From the NCBI RefSeq assembly GCF_019649055.1, contig NW_026570238.1, forward strand, positions 1,426,001 to 1,490,000: a stretch of 64,000 bases of DNA, read 5' to 3'. Source of the DNA: Paramacrobiotus metropolitanus (taxonomy: Eukaryota; Tardigrada; Eutardigrada; Parachela; Macrobiotidae). Shown here in pieces: positions 21,943-35,425 of this stretch. The translations under genes and the position numbers were made by a program. The notes under the pieces are model-generated. The model did not search any database and was not told the DNA's origin. It worked only from the letters and a program-made list of their open reading frames with translations. Position 1 is the first letter of the stretch, and every line of letters starts with the position of its first letter.

Positions 21943-24900
21943 TTAAACTGGTCCAACTTTTCGTAATGGTTGGTGCAGCGCTTTGGAAAGAGCTTCCTGC
22001 TGTTCGTGGGTCAAACCGCTCACAATTGATTGGAAAACGTTCGCATCATGCTACAACAACACTTAAAGTCAGAAATTCAGAAGCCGGTAGATAATACCAT
22101 AGAATGGCCTACATACTAAACAAAAAAGTCGAAACCTGAAGATGCATGCATGAATGATCAGCTCCATATAAAATTTTTACCGCCTGGACACAATTAACTT
22201 TGTAATAATTATTGTAAGTAAAAATATTAACTGAGATGTCACTTTGAAAAACAGAACGAACATCCCAGATTCTCCCAGCAGAACTAAATTAATCTATGGA
22301 GGTTTACGTGCATCGTATTACAGTAAGCGTTCGGCTTCATACCTGCACATGGCGCACAATATCCAAAAGACGATTGTATACAGCGTTTGCTGGCCCGCCT
22401 TCCTCGTCATCTTCCAGTGCATCTTTCTCCAACGCTTCAGCAATGATCTGCACGATTCTCGGCAGATTGGTGAAATTCTGTCCCAACAGGACAGGGTTAT
22501 TCTGCTCGATTAACTCTGCAAAGTAGTCGTAGATCACGGGTGTTTCATCCGGATCAATGTACACCGGCAGCCACTGCAACAAGTGCATGCGCACGTGATC
22601 CAAACTGCCGTGGCTTTCGAGGATAATGGGTCGGTATTTCAGGAAGCGCACAATGGCTGAGATACAGTTTTCCGTGGGGCCTTCGTTGTCCTCATTTCGC
22701 GCATCCGGATGGTTAATGGTTTCCAAAAGCACCGGCACGATCTCGATACAGTGACTAACCAGTGCATCACCCGTGTACTGCGCCATCAATCCCCAGCCAA
22801 ATGCGGCAGCCTGGCGCACAGGTCCTTCCGGATGTCGCAGACCCGTTTTAAAAATTGGTATAAACAGATCTTTATAAAGTGCTGCTTTCTGAAACGCGAA
22901 ATCATACAACAATTACTAATGCGATGCACTAAGTCACGGCATAATTACAATATTTATTACAATAAAAACCCTTTCAAGCGAAGCTCGCTCTCGCAATCTA
23001 TGCTACATGTGAATTACTTTCTGCAACAAGCATTGTGTAAAGTACAAACGGCGTCTACCGTACGAAGCGGTCACAAAGCATTCCGACAAAACTTCTGCCA
23101 AAATAATAAGTATATAAAACACATTCGGTAAATCGCAAAAAACCGATGCAAACAAACGTACGAGTATGGCGTGATTCTCGACTCCGAAAATTCTCTCGTC
23201 GTGAAAATTTTTCTACCCGATCTATCAACTTACCTCTCCAGCAAACTGTAGAAGAGAATCAAAAGTGCAAATGGCCCACTGGAGTTCTTGGAAAGGACGA
23301 CTCGGGGCCTGTAATAATGCTTTCCTGATATATTTTGACTACCACAATCCTAACAACCACAATCCTAACACCTATAACTATAAAGGCAAGCTATCATACC
23401 GCGAGTTTCATTAAAACGTTCAAGAATTTTTCAAATCTAGGACATAATGCTGCTCCGTAGACTTTGAACAGGTGATGGACCACATCACTGATGCGGGATA
23501 TCAGGTAATAATCACTCTTAGCATCACCGTCCAAATTCTCCTGCATTTCTTCGTCATAGTCTTCGTCAGTTCTGGCTTCTACAGGATACAAATCAAAAAA
23601 ATTAGCAGCTCTTTCAGAACAATAACACAACCATCCTTACTGAGCCGTTCTTCAGCTCGGGTGAAATAATCTTCCAGGTTGGTTTCTAATGCCTTGAAAA
23701 CGTCATCCATTTCTTGCTCTGTAAGCGCTTCCGGGCCCACGACTGCCACGGACTTCATAAAAAAGTGTGGAGATCAAGGAAAACGTTCAAACTAGGTAAG
23801 ACAGCCGCGATAACTAACGATACTCACATCGGCTAAGCAGCCCAATTTGTCTCCCAGTGTTTCTGGGTCAGGCTCATCATTGATAGACTGTATCAGTTTA
23901 GGGTAGACAAATCGCCACATGTTGAACATGTAACGTGGGTCAGGGTTGCGAGCAACTTTGGCCACGTCCAGCATTCGTGGAATGGCAGCGGCAGCATTCT
24001 GCCGACAACCTACACAAGGAGACAAATGTATTTAATATACATAAAAGCCACAGCAAATTAACCGAGACTGTTCTACCTTCGTGCACGAAAAAATTCAAGG
24101 AGTCTACCATCAGTTTAACAACTGGTTCCACATATCCAGCAAATTCTTCTTTGAGCTCCTGAGCGTAAACTCGCAAAATATCCAGAGCATCGGCTTTTTC
24201 ATCCAATCCAGCCGTTTTAATACCAACATTTTGCTTATCGCCGGTGATGTTCATAAATGTCCAATCACCATCCTCCTGGTGCGCCTCTACGTCATCTTCA
24301 TCCACTACCGAGATCTCCGCTTTCTGTTCCGCAGCTTTCATAACTGGACCCATTACCATCGGCAGATAAACGGCGAATTCGCGGCCCAGAATGCGACAAA
24401 TTCGTCCCCAAGCGTTGATATAATAGGAATACGAAACGTCGTCAGCCGCCACTTCCTCTTCACCGGTCTGAGTCTTCAGCAACATCTGCATAACTTCGTT
24501 GGCATCTTGAAAGAACTACAACAACGTAGTCAGTTACCATCGCGATAGCACCGTACATATGGAGCAAATTCAAACAAAGAGTTTTCAAAATCACAAGTTC
24601 ACAACTCATGAAGGCAAAAATGCATAATATAATAAGCCATAAAGATATAAGCCATAAAGGTAAACAAAACTACAACATTTTTAGATATTATTCGATGTCA
24701 CATGTGACATCTCACCTTTTCCCGTGGTACACACATGCCAATTAGAGAAATGCATTCGATAGCTTTTCCTCGTAGCAAGCGGAATTCCTTTTGGTGAATA
24801 TTTTGAGCGATGAATTTCAGATACGGCATGAACCTATAATTCAAAAGTTTGATGCAAAAGGCTTCAGCAAACCACAACTTCTTAAGGCGGAGTCTAACTT

Positions 24901-27755
24901 ACCTTTCATAGTAAGGTGCAAATTTATCCTCAATTTTATCTGCCAAAGACGCAATTTCCGTAATTACATTTTCCAGCACCAACTTCCGTCCAGATACTTG
25001 AAACTACAAGAAAGCAGAAACTGCACAATCGGTTCATCTCATTGCAATGCATGCATGTACAACGCACCTCTTTAAATTTGCTTTCCATCGTGGTATACAA
25101 AACATTGAGAATCGGATCGAGAAACTTTGACAGAATTTTCAAGTCGCATTCTTCGGTAAAATTGATCATAGCCGCAATGGCATGAGACTGCACACGCGGT
25201 TCGGTATCGCGGGTAACAGCGTGTAGTAGACTATCGATCACAACCTGCTTAAACTTCTTTTGGAAGGTTGGCGCAAAATCAGTGGACAATTGTCCAAAGC
25301 AATTACACGCGGCATAACGAACTCGCGGGCTCTGTAGAACAGAATAAATGTGCACTTCAGAGTACAAAAACCATTATTAAAAACCGAATCGCCTTGACCA
25401 ATGTCTTACCGGATCAACGATACTCTTTTGAAGAACATTCACAATTTCATCCAAATGCTTCTCCATTGACTTTGTTAAACCCTCTCCGGTCGCCGAAATT
25501 GCCATTAACGCCGCATGGCGAAACTTCCAGTCTTCTGCAAAGGCATTATTTTGTCACGAGGAGCCTTATATCGTTATTTTCTTTTTCTCTCTTTTCTTTT
25601 TATGATACACACATCACTACATGACTTTAACCGGTAGCTTCTGCGGCACTGCACTAAATTTCAACATACCTGGTTTTTCGTTCTTTAATAATAATTCGTG
25701 ACAAGCATTTAAGAGCGGACGAAGCATAGCTTTGCCTCCTAATGCGCATGCCACACGATCAATGGAACTCTCTGCCACGTAAGAATTAGAATCTTCTTCC
25801 TCAGTCTTGTTTTCATCCGCTGTTAACCATTCCGGGTCATCCTCCAGTTCAGTCATCAACAACAGCATGGCATGAACTGCAGGTAAACCAAAAATGGCAA
25901 ATAACATCGAATGCACTTCGGCAGTCTGCCAAAAGCCCTAAACATCGAACGCGGATAAAACTGATGCACCGAAAAAAATGTGCTTACCGAACTGGGGAAT
26001 TTTAGCCACAGCATGTTTGCGCACAATCTGCGGAGCTGATTCACACAGGGTAACAAGCAATTCCATCGCCAGCTGCCGAATATCGTCTTGTATATCGGCA
26101 TTTGTGACGGTCTAAAAACCTAATTTTATGAGAAAACAAATCACATGTGATCAGCGGTGTGCAGCAGCTTACCGCTGTCGCAAAATCGAACACTGCCGGG
26201 ACATCCGGCCGGAGAAGTTTTGGAAACTCTTCTACCAGCTCAATAAGATTTTTCAGAATCTCTGGGTCTCCTTGTTTGACGGATTCTGTTGTCACTCGGT
26301 AAATATGCTGCATGCAATCTTGGAATACCTTTATCACGCGCTTGTCGTCCTCATCGTTCGCATTCTCGATAATAAACTGTATCAGAGTAATCACAGCCAG
26401 TTGCTGAATTTCGTATGTTTCCTCCATCGTAGCGCGCATAATGGTGGCTTTGATTTGGGTTAAGCGCTTCCGGCCTTCCTCACCAAACAGACCCGGATAG
26501 TCGCTGCAAAGAGAATTTGTTACGGTTTCTATCGCTTTCCATGATTTCGTCATCAAGAAATTATAATTACTGCAAAATCACAGCCTCGCTTGTCAGGCTG
26601 ACAAGCACAACGTGCATACGAGTCATGACTACAGTTACATGTCGTACAACGAAGTATTAAGAACTGGATTTAAAGTCACACTATAAACACTTCTATTCTG
26701 TTCAAATTACTGTAAGCGAAAATTTTACTGAAGTAGTAGCTAAGTAGCACACATGGAAAAAATGCGATGGTAAAATAGTTACTGTGTAACAATAAAATAA
26801 TTACCCGAGGATCATCAAGGCGCATTGTTTGAGATGCTTTTCTTGTCCGCTTAGCGCGTTGAACGTGAATTCCACCAGCTCTTTCCACGTAGCATCACCC
26901 TCTTCTTGGGAATAAATGCTTCGTGTAACTTCTGAGATGGCATCGCAGATTTTCCGCTTCACCGTCGGCTCCCTACTGATGTCAGCAGTGAGCAGGTGAA
27001 CTAATTGGTTGCGGAACGTTTTCTGGTCTTCCGGGCTGAACTGATTGTAAAAGGCTTTGAAATCGCTGGTAATCAGTCGTCTCAACAGTACAGATGCAAA
27101 AAGAGCAATCTAAAATGGAGATAAAGTCAGGGAATATGTTAGATACTCCAGAAGAGCACCAAAGAACCGGGAAGTACCTCGAGTTCTTTCGGTTCAGAGG
27201 GCCGTGCTCCGCTAATGATCTGCAGCAAATTCACCGCTCTCACTTTCGGCTCCAGTTGGCCGTATATTCCCTAAAGCAATAACTCTTTAAACCAAGTTAT
27301 AAACGATGACAGGAGATGGAAGATGCTGTAAATTGTTATCGCCGGTCAGGTATGCCACATTCAGTACCTCCGCATCTTTGCGAACTGCGTTGTCTGTACT
27401 TTTCAGACGTTCCAGCAGTTCTCCAAAGACAAGCAGCTCCATATTTAAGGAAAGACCGCCTTGTGTCCAAAAGTAAGTATTATAATCGGTAGAAGCACCA
27501 GAAATATTTCAAAACTGGTTGTAAATATACACTGTAATTATAGCTGCTAAAATTCCGAAGATATCTGGCTTTTTAACGAATAATTTATCGTTAATACCTA
27601 ATAAAACAGTGAACTCCGGTTTTCACGATCAGAAGATTGGCTCTTTCCAGTTATCGAAAAACTACGGGTACGGTATGATTTCAAACCATTTCAGACAGTT
27701 TACCAACAGCGCCCCGGGCGGGATCATATTGCAACAAGTCCAGAAGTGCAGTCAT
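21943..27755 (-). CDS. IPO5: Importin-5 (karyopherin beta-3 / RanBP5), 18 exons
   Basis: Nuclear import receptor made of HEAT repeats that binds Ran-GTP and carries ribosomal proteins, histones and other cargo into the nucleus. Exons, 5' to 3': 27755-27704, 27459-27368, 27270-27178, 27109-26805, 26503-26173, 26111-25988, 25876-25670, 25534-25410, 25331-25068, 25003-24903, 24833-24716, 24515-24077, 24009-23828, 23752-23641, 23578-23400, 23308-23234, 22888-22343, 22050-21943; 3453 nt, 1150 aa (human 1097). Alignment from memory holds along the length: [86 protein letters not shown]. The first exon ([18 protein letters not shown]) is less certain. If it is wrong, the start is the ATG at 27442 and the protein has 1127 aa. 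It is divergent from the EHMT-like gene. Confidence 0.94.
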
Positions 27756-27965
27756 GTTGACGTTGTGCGTAGTTCGTAATTTTCGTCTGTAAAGCACAAG
27801 TCAAAGTGTGAACCTTTTATTATCAACTGTATTTGGAAATTCTTGTTTCGGAAAACGTTGAATATTGTACTTGAATTTTGTTAAGGCAATTTCGATTTCA
27901 TCAAAATATTATGCAGTTTCTGGTTAGGAAACAGGCAGTGTGTGCCTTTTTCTTAGCATAAGAAA
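27756..27965. promoter_or_regulatory. Shared divergent promoter interval
   Basis: Only 210 bp separate the proposed start codons of importin-5 (-) and the EHMT-like gene (+), so both 5'UTRs and promoters must overlap. No TATA box is visible, as usual for housekeeping bidirectional promoters. Confidence 0.55.
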
Positions 27966-30900
27966 ATGTCGTTCGGATTAGGAAATGGTGATGCGTACTT
28001 TTCGCAGGTGTTAATGGGCCACATGCAGTCTGCGCTTGCCAAAACTTCCCCTTCTGTAGATGAGAAGCTGCCAGGAGCTCCCTCTGAGCAGCCTTCTGAC
28101 TTCAACGGTTACGCATTAACTTCTTCTGTAGAGGTGCATGATAGCCAGGAACCACCTCTACCATCACTTTCGAATGGAAGCAGTGCGCATCTTCAGCATT
28201 CTCCAGACAGCGAGCGCTTTGACGGACCAGTGATCACTGGCTTTCGTCAAGAAAATTCCCCGGAACTTCCGGAACTTGGTTTGGAGTTTGACAAAACTGA
28301 AAATGATGGACGCATTCTGAAAATGGATAGTACTGCTCATGGAGAGAGTGTGGGCGAAGAAAAAGTGCTTGGCGCCCAAAATTCGAAGGGAAAGACACTG
28401 ACCGAAAGTACAGGTGCGTAGCATAACAGGCTTCGGAGTGTCGTGTATTTTTCTAACTAAATAAATTTGCTCCTTTGTTTTTGCTGTTCTTATATTTCTT
28501 TGGTCCTGTCAGTTGATGTTGACATAATGGTTACCTGTAGAATATGAGATCCCTGAAAGGCCGATTGGTGTCTTCGAGAAAGACAGCGGAATGTCTGGGT
28601 CGGAAACCAGGAAGCCAACCGATGCTGAGGACAATCTGGTCAAAGATGCATTAGGTGAGAGCTTCTGCCACGTTCAGTAATCGCTGAATAGGCATAGCCT
28701 ATTAACTCCATCAGTACCTATTCTTTTTTTGCTCTTATACTTGGAAGTTGACGGCAGCTTATAATGCAGATGGCGCCCCGACTGGTCTTGTTAGTACGGA
28801 CGTTGCTCAGCTTTTCTTCACAGCCATTAACAAGGAATGGAAGATCAGTCCCAGCCGACTGCGCAGCCTTCGGGGTTCGTGATTTCGGCCTGTAAACCTT
28901 TTAAATTGGTGGCTGAAGTTGTTACATGAACCCGTGCTTGCTGTTTTAGAACCTGAACCGGAAATATCCGTTTCGGAAGTGGCGGCCAGCGTCCTAATGG
29001 AATCGACCACTGAATCTATGGATACGCAAAGCGATACTGAAAGTGTATTGAATGGTTTTCCAAAGAAATCCATCGAGAATGGCATTCCGAAGAAATCCAT
29101 TGGTCATGGAAGCAACGGCACATGCTCTCCACCCGCCGAGATGTTTAACACGGGTATTGAAATGGAAGCGGGCGTGGAAAGTGAAGGTATTCTAGAACAA
29201 TCTGGAGCCTCCACTGCAACCGAGATGATTGTGGAACGGGCGGACGAATATCCTTGCGCGCACAAACCGGCTGAAGTCGTTGCTGGCGCAAAGCGACCAA
29301 ATAGCGCTTTAGAAGGTGTGGATCAGTCCGTTGTAAATAGCTTAAAGGAATTGTTTGAAAAATAATTAAAAGGATATTTCTTCATATGTTTCAGCATCAT
29401 TACGGTGAGTAAGGGTAACTAGGCTTTTCTTATCTTTTTTCGTAGAAGGCACATCCGACATTAGTCATGACTCCATAAACTGGGAGGCTAAAGTCCGAGG
29501 AATTTCCCATTTGGACTGTCGGATTGTGAATGATCTGTTGCCATCACTGAGTCCACGAAAGAAACCAAAAATCGTTCAGAAGGAGCAAGTGGAAATAACA
29601 CAGCAGCTGAATTCTGTGCGTTTAAGCTGTCTGTGCGAAGAAGTGATCAAACTAGGAGCGAAAGGCAATGTGGATCGGTACGCTCTGGATGTGACGAAGG
29701 CCTGGGCAGATTTCAAAGGCCCATCGAGAGTCTCCTGGACTCCTCAGGGAACCGAAGCTGCCTCGACTGTAGCAGTTTGTCAAGCGAAAATGAGTGTGGA
29801 TGATAAATTGTACGGGTGTATGCGCCCCATTGCGCGTAGTTTCGTGGGAAATCTATACCGCCCTTCCCCGTCACATCCACTGATTGGACTATGCGAAGTA
29901 CATTGTGCAGGCTTGCGAAATCATAACTGCTGCCCTGGTTGCGGAGTGTTCTGTGAGGTGGGAGAGTTTCGGGCGTGTTCACACAAGAGCGGCCATTTGT
30001 ACCATGAATCGTGCACAGAAAGGGACAAAATTGGAAAGGTCCGATGTATTCATTGCCTAAAACCATCCAGTCATGTTAAAAAGACGATAAAAAATCCTGG
30101 TTTGGTGCCGGTTAACTTTTGTGCAGAAGACTTGGATCCGCAGTTGCTTCTTATGGCTCGACGCCCACCGGTTTCTTATGTGGGAATTCCTTTAGATACT
30201 TATTATAGAGATTTTCCTCTGGGTTTCCGTGTAGCTTGTGCGTATTTACCGCCTTCTTATGCTCAAGAACTGAAAGAAAAGCTGAGTCAGTTTGATATGG
30301 GAGTAAGTCTCAGATTTATAAGTCACGTTTTTATTCGCTAATAATTTTATCCTTTCAGGTTCAACAAGAAATGGAATGGCTTGATTTGTTTCAAATGGTT
30401 AAGGATGGGGATATCACTGGAGTGCTTCATTTCGTGTGTAATCCGGCAAATCTGCAGACGCTCTACCAAGAATGCGTATCGCGACGAAAAAGCGGGAATG
30501 ATCTGTTGGATCATTTTCCTTTATCTGGACCGGTGCATCTTGCGATTCAGCGGAACCACCCGATCATTTTAAGTATTTTACTACAGCTGGGTTTTCCGTT
30601 GACTTTGCCCGATAAGGATGGGAATTTACCGTTCGAACAAGCTGCGCTAGCCAACAGCTTCGTATCTTTGGACGTTTTGAAGAAGTTCTACGTCGAATTA
30701 CCTCCAAGCGCTGTACGAGAAATATCGTTGCGAAAATTCCTGCAGCAAAAGCGCTTCGACTGCGTTGCATTGTTGTTTCGTTATGAATTGTATGATTTTG
30801 GAGAATTCGCATTTACCAGAGACGAACAGCAGGAAGCCCTGAAAAACTTGTTTTCTTGCGGAAACATTGCTGTTATCTCTAATCTGCTGGAATGCCCACA

Positions 30901-31999
30901 TATTGTGGATCAGCTGCGTTATGGAACGTTTGGATCGGAAGTGGTTGGAATTTTGATGAAAAACTGGCGGCATCGATTTGCTGTAGCAGCACTTAATCAG
31001 TTGAGCATTCGGCTTCTGAGCAGTATTCCTGACGTTTTTGACGATGGACCGGTTGGAAGAAAAATGTTGGCGGCATCAACCGGTGGTGCTTTGCCTGCTG
31101 TTGGTAAGAGTTTTTTTTTAAATTAACGTTTTTAAAATATTGAGAAACTAAAAACTGTCGTTGATGCAATTTTTATATACGTATTTGCTTTAGGAGCATC
31201 GAAATTTTTCGACGGGGCAGACGATCCTGTTCTCGTTTGTGACCTTTCTGACAGTCGGGAAATGCATCCTGTGGAGGTGGTCAACCGCTTCGATCAGACC
31301 TTGCCGGTGCCGTTTTTCTATTCTATTCAACGCACTGTTGCTCACGATAAATTCTGGAGCATAGGCTTGCATTCGGATAAGTCTTGCAGGTGTGAAAATG
31401 ACTGTACTCGACTGTGTTCCTGTTATTCTGAAACGGGTTCTAGTTGTTTATACACTAAAGACAGACTCCTGGATGTGGATCGTTATCAAGGCGAGCCTTT
31501 GTACGAATGTTGTCGATTGTGCCGTTGCTCACCTACCGAATGCCGGAATCGTTTAGTGCAGAACCCTTCCTTAGGGTTCTTTCAAGTGTTCAAAGCCAGA
31601 GATGGCACATGGGGGTTGCGTTCTAAGTACGCCTTGCCAAGAGGATTTTTTGTGGGAAAACTTACAGGATCTCTTGCTCATATGGGGACAGTAAATAAGG
31701 TCTTGATTGCCGGAGAAAAAGAACTACATATTGTGGTTGTCAATGCTGATCGCGAGGAGGACTTCACCGGCATAATCACAAGAGACTGTGGGAATTATAC
31801 GCGATTTTTGAAAATGGAGGCACGTGGCAATGTCATGGCCGTGCAGGTGTATACGGACAACGACGCAACTGATGTTCCACAGATTGGATTCTTTACGAAG
31901 GATGTGGTGAGCGCGTTTGAGCCGCTTGTCTTACAGATTGGGCAGTTGAAAACCATTGAGTGGAGCCATGGCATGAGTGAAAACCGATACAAAACGTGA
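27966..31999 (+). CDS. EHMT/G9a-like protein with degenerate (probably inactive) SET domain
   Basis: Exons 27966-28413, 28541-28654, 28758-28874, 28950-29315, 29446-30302, 30359-31103, 31194-31999; 3453 nt, 1150 aa. Residues 1-350 are acidic and low-complexity. Residues 458-551 are the EHMT-specific Cys-rich domain, with LCEVHCAGLRNHNCCPGCG matching human LCEDHRGRMVKHQCCPGCG. Exon 6 (634-882) holds weak ankyrin-like repeats. The pre-SET at about 947-1000 keeps the zinc cysteines (CRCENDC, LCSC, ECC, CRCSPTEC). In the SET part, the family's RFINHLCDPN is replaced by RFLKMEARGN (about 1085), GEELGFDYG by FEPLVLQIG, and the post-SET cysteines are absent. EHMT enzymes mono- and dimethylate H3K9; this copy lacks the Asn-His and Tyr needed for that. 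The exon 4 donor is a choice: a 10-nt microexon (29395-29404) is an alternative. Confidence 0.85.
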
Positions 32000-32322
32000 T
32001 TCGGAGACTTACCGCAACTGGATCATGCCAGTATTATAACACGATTATTTTTTCTATGCCCTTTGGTTTTCGTTTATTTTGGATTTGGATTTTCTAAATA
32101 ATTCTGACATTACGCCGACATAGAGAATTTTGTGTTCTCTTTCTGACTTTCAGTTACTTATGTGGGTCTCGGATGTGTTGCAATTTTTGTTTGCCAGCTG
32201 ACGTTACTTGTTTCAGAATTAGTTCTCAGTTTAGACTTTAGACTACTCACCAAAGAACGTTTTTTGGATCTAACATGAATGCAATAACTAATCTTCTACT
32301 ACCGAATTTCATTCAGTAAGGC

Positions 32323-32328
32323 AATAAA
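32323..32328 (+). terminator. Polyadenylation signal of EHMT-like gene
   Basis: AATAAA 324 bp after the stop codon, in the expected position for a 3'UTR of about 350 nt. Confidence 0.6.
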
Positions 32329-33237
32329 ATATATTTTTTTATGAATCTGTTGTTTATTTATCAAAATCTGAAGTTTCCATAGCAACGCTTGTTTCGGTTA
32401 GGGATGTGGCGTATGCAAATTAAATAATATACTCTTTATGTAAGATGGATAATAATATCATTGGAATTATAATAAGAAGTAAATGCAAGTTAGTTCGCAT
32501 GCTTCTGTATCTTTTAATTCGTTTCTAAAATGAAATAAACTGAGGTCGCACGAAAAGAGTACTAACTTACTTTAGTGAGACGGGTAAACAGTGGTGAAGC
32601 AAGCAAAAGAATAAGGACTTAATTTTATAATTTCACAACTGGTTTCGCGGCTAACAAAACGTTGCAAAAGCGAAAACTGTTGTAATCGAAAGAAACAATA
32701 TAATTACTAGTAGTTAACCGGTTTTGTAACCTTATTATGGCTTACGTTTACAAGAATAGTGCCGATGTACGGTGTAGCTATTATTTTATGGTTATTTTTA
32801 TAATCTGTAAAACAAATCTAACATAATAATTATTATTATTATTTAGGAATATAAGTACAGTATGTAACAGGCACGAAGTTGTCGCTTACGGTACGACAAC
32901 AGATCTCGCTGTGTGCGTGATGTACCCAGCATGTGTGGACGCTAGATCTCATAATCTGTTATTGTTTAATGAATTATTAATTTTCTATGAATACCCGGAG
33001 TTCGGAATTTTGATGTGTGGATTGAAAAGTGTTGCATCTTCTAATTGAAAGAGGTTTAGTAATCCAAATCTTTTGAAAACCATGTTTTATGTAATATTGG
33101 TTCAGATACCGTTTTCTGCGTTGCGGGCGCTCACAGAAATATTTACTTCGGCTATGTTTGTGGATGGCATTTATTGGGTAAATTATTTTTGATGAAACTT
33201 TATATCCTGCTGATAATGACTCGCACGAAAAGCTGTT
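32329..33237. other. Intergenic, before Chibby
   Basis: AT-rich, with an (ATT)n run at about 32828-32843. No gene seen. The Chibby promoter should lie here, but no core element is evident. Confidence 0.45.
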
Positions 33238-34241
33238 ATGGATGTTCTACGCTTTCGATCTACCTTTCCATCGATTCTTCGTCCAGTTGAATATTACAAC
33301 TTCAAAAGAAATTTCCAACCGAAATTAGCTCCTCCCCGTAAAAAGCCAGCCTTCTCATCTGCGCAGCTGACCCCCGCAAAATATAACGAAGGTACTGTAC
33401 TTAATAGAACAGTAAAGCCATCATCTGTAAATCCATTTTGAAAGGAATAATAGTATTAACAACGATAAAAATCAAAATGAATAACGTTACAAAATTGTTA
33501 TTACAAAATTATCATTACAAAATAACGTTGCAAAGTAGTATTGCAAAATACATTTGTATCTTAATAATGGAAATCCAGGATGTGTTTGGTCATTTACATC
33601 TGCAAATGTATTGCTAAAACCAGTGAATTACTTGCTTAGAATTTGGTGTTACCATCAGCCGCCCTACATTAAACCTTCAGAATGGTCATCACTTTACATT
33701 TGTTGATGGAACTTGGGTACGAAATTATCACTGCAAAATCCGAAAAGGTGGCAAGAAGCCTATCGAATCCCGTCACACAAAGAAATTCGTGCAAGATCAG
33801 TTTTCAGCTAAACCCAATAATATTGTGCAATCTCATAAGAATTTTAAAGATCAGTATGCGGCCGACCGGCAGGAAGTGGAAGATTACTACAAAAGTAAAC
33901 TAGAAGAATCTGAACGTCGGCATTGGGACACTCAAGATAAAATGCGCCGTGAACACGAAGCCCTGTTGAACGCAAAACAGTCGCAGATTGATGCGCTTAT
34001 TATCAAATGCAACGAATACAAGGGAGAGAATAATCTTTTGCAAATTAAGCTAGCAAAAACCATGGATTTGTTGGCCGAATGTGCGGCCGAAGTCAATTTG
34101 CAGGAAGCGGAACTGGCGGAAGCCAGTCGGGGTGACAGCCGGCGAAGCGGGCGGCCGTTTTCGGAAAGAAGAACGGGTAACAACGATGCGTGTCCGCTGC
34201 CGACCGACGCAGAGGATGAGGAATATGAGGACGGGGACTGA
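33238..34241 (+). CDS. CBY1: Chibby family protein
   Basis: Chibby is a small coiled-coil protein of the ciliary basal body that also antagonises beta-catenin (family knowledge). Exons 33238-33391 and 33640-34241, phase 1; 756 nt, 251 aa. The match from memory to human CBY1 is in two blocks. PPRKKPAF...EEFGVTISRPTLNL...FTFVDGTWV corresponds to PPRKSASL...LGLEYGSPTMNL...LKFENGQWI. GENNLLQIKLAKTMDLLAEC corresponds to EENNLLRLKVDILLDMLSES. The heptad-leucine coiled coil is at about 165-215. Human CBY1 has 126 aa; here about 70 residues, charged and helical, separate the blocks. The tail is Arg/Ser then Asp/Glu-rich. The larger paralogues CBY2/CBY3 are an alternative. Confidence 0.78.
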
Positions 34242-35423
34242 GCTTTGCGAGTAGGGTTGAGGGGTGTGTTTGTTCTGTTGCATGGATGCTGGTAGCATAA
34301 GTAAAATTCGTAAATTTAATGTAGTTCTGCTACAACAAAGACTGTTATGAGTTTCTGACTGTGTTACCAACATCTTGCAGTTGGTGGGGACCGTTGTTTA
34401 GTGATTTATTTTTGAATCTTGATGCCAAAGTAAATATAGTATATATTACGAAATGGCTGCGCCCGAACAGTTTGGAAAACGGTCATGAATATATTCAAGA
34501 AACCGTTATGGGCAACCCTTTTACAATAATTTTGAAATGTTGCATTATGTGAACGTAATATTATTTACGTATTCAAATATCTTACAAGTATTATTTTTGG
34601 CAAGTCACTGCGGTCGTAAACACACTTGCTGCGGACAAAGGTCATTATATATTTATATACTGTATACAATACTGTAGTGTCAAACAGTCGCATTAGAAAA
34701 TGCCGGTAAATATGTGTTAAAATACTGTACCGGCGAAAAACAATGTACTGGTTCAAGCAGCCCTACGGTAGGCCTACGGGGTAATCGGACAGAATTTCGC
34801 TAAGTGATTTAGTCTACGCAGTAAGTACCAGACCTGCGGAATCGCCCGATTGTCGGTTGGAAAGCTTCATGCTATAAAATCTGTCTCAAAAAAAAATCGG
34901 AATGAAGCTGTAGTATTTTGGACTTCATTACAGTACTACTACGTACTGCTATTACGAAAGGTGCATATAAGAAAAAGGTTGCGAAGAGGGGTGCGTACAA
35001 TACCCCCTTTTCACCCCGGATAAATTGTTGGTCACGAATTGACCGTGACGTGAAATAATATGTAGATAATCAGGAATTAGGGGCGCACAGCTACTATACT
35101 TCGCGCCCGGATGGTCCCGGCGCACATCCAGTTTGCTTAGCGCCGGGATTACTATCCAACCGGATGTTGCGCGCACAAACGGTTTTCACGCCAACACGTG
35201 TATAAATCATTCGGCTACATAATGTCACAAAACAATGCAAAGAAAGCGTTTCGGAGTACTGCGCGAAAGCATGTTTTCGTATACGTATACGATTTCATGC
35301 CATGTACCGGGTCACTTCCCAGTTAAAGAGCAGCTTTTGACGGGAAAGCTTTTCTAGGAAGAAGCGGTCATTAAAACCCGCCCGGTCGGTCGTAAGCTTT
35401 ACTGGGCTTCGCTGCGTGCTTAA
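34242..35423. other. Intergenic
   Basis: No gene recognised; contains only short ORFs. The Tc1/mariner remnant begins at its right edge. Confidence 0.45.
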
Positions 35424-35425
35424 TA

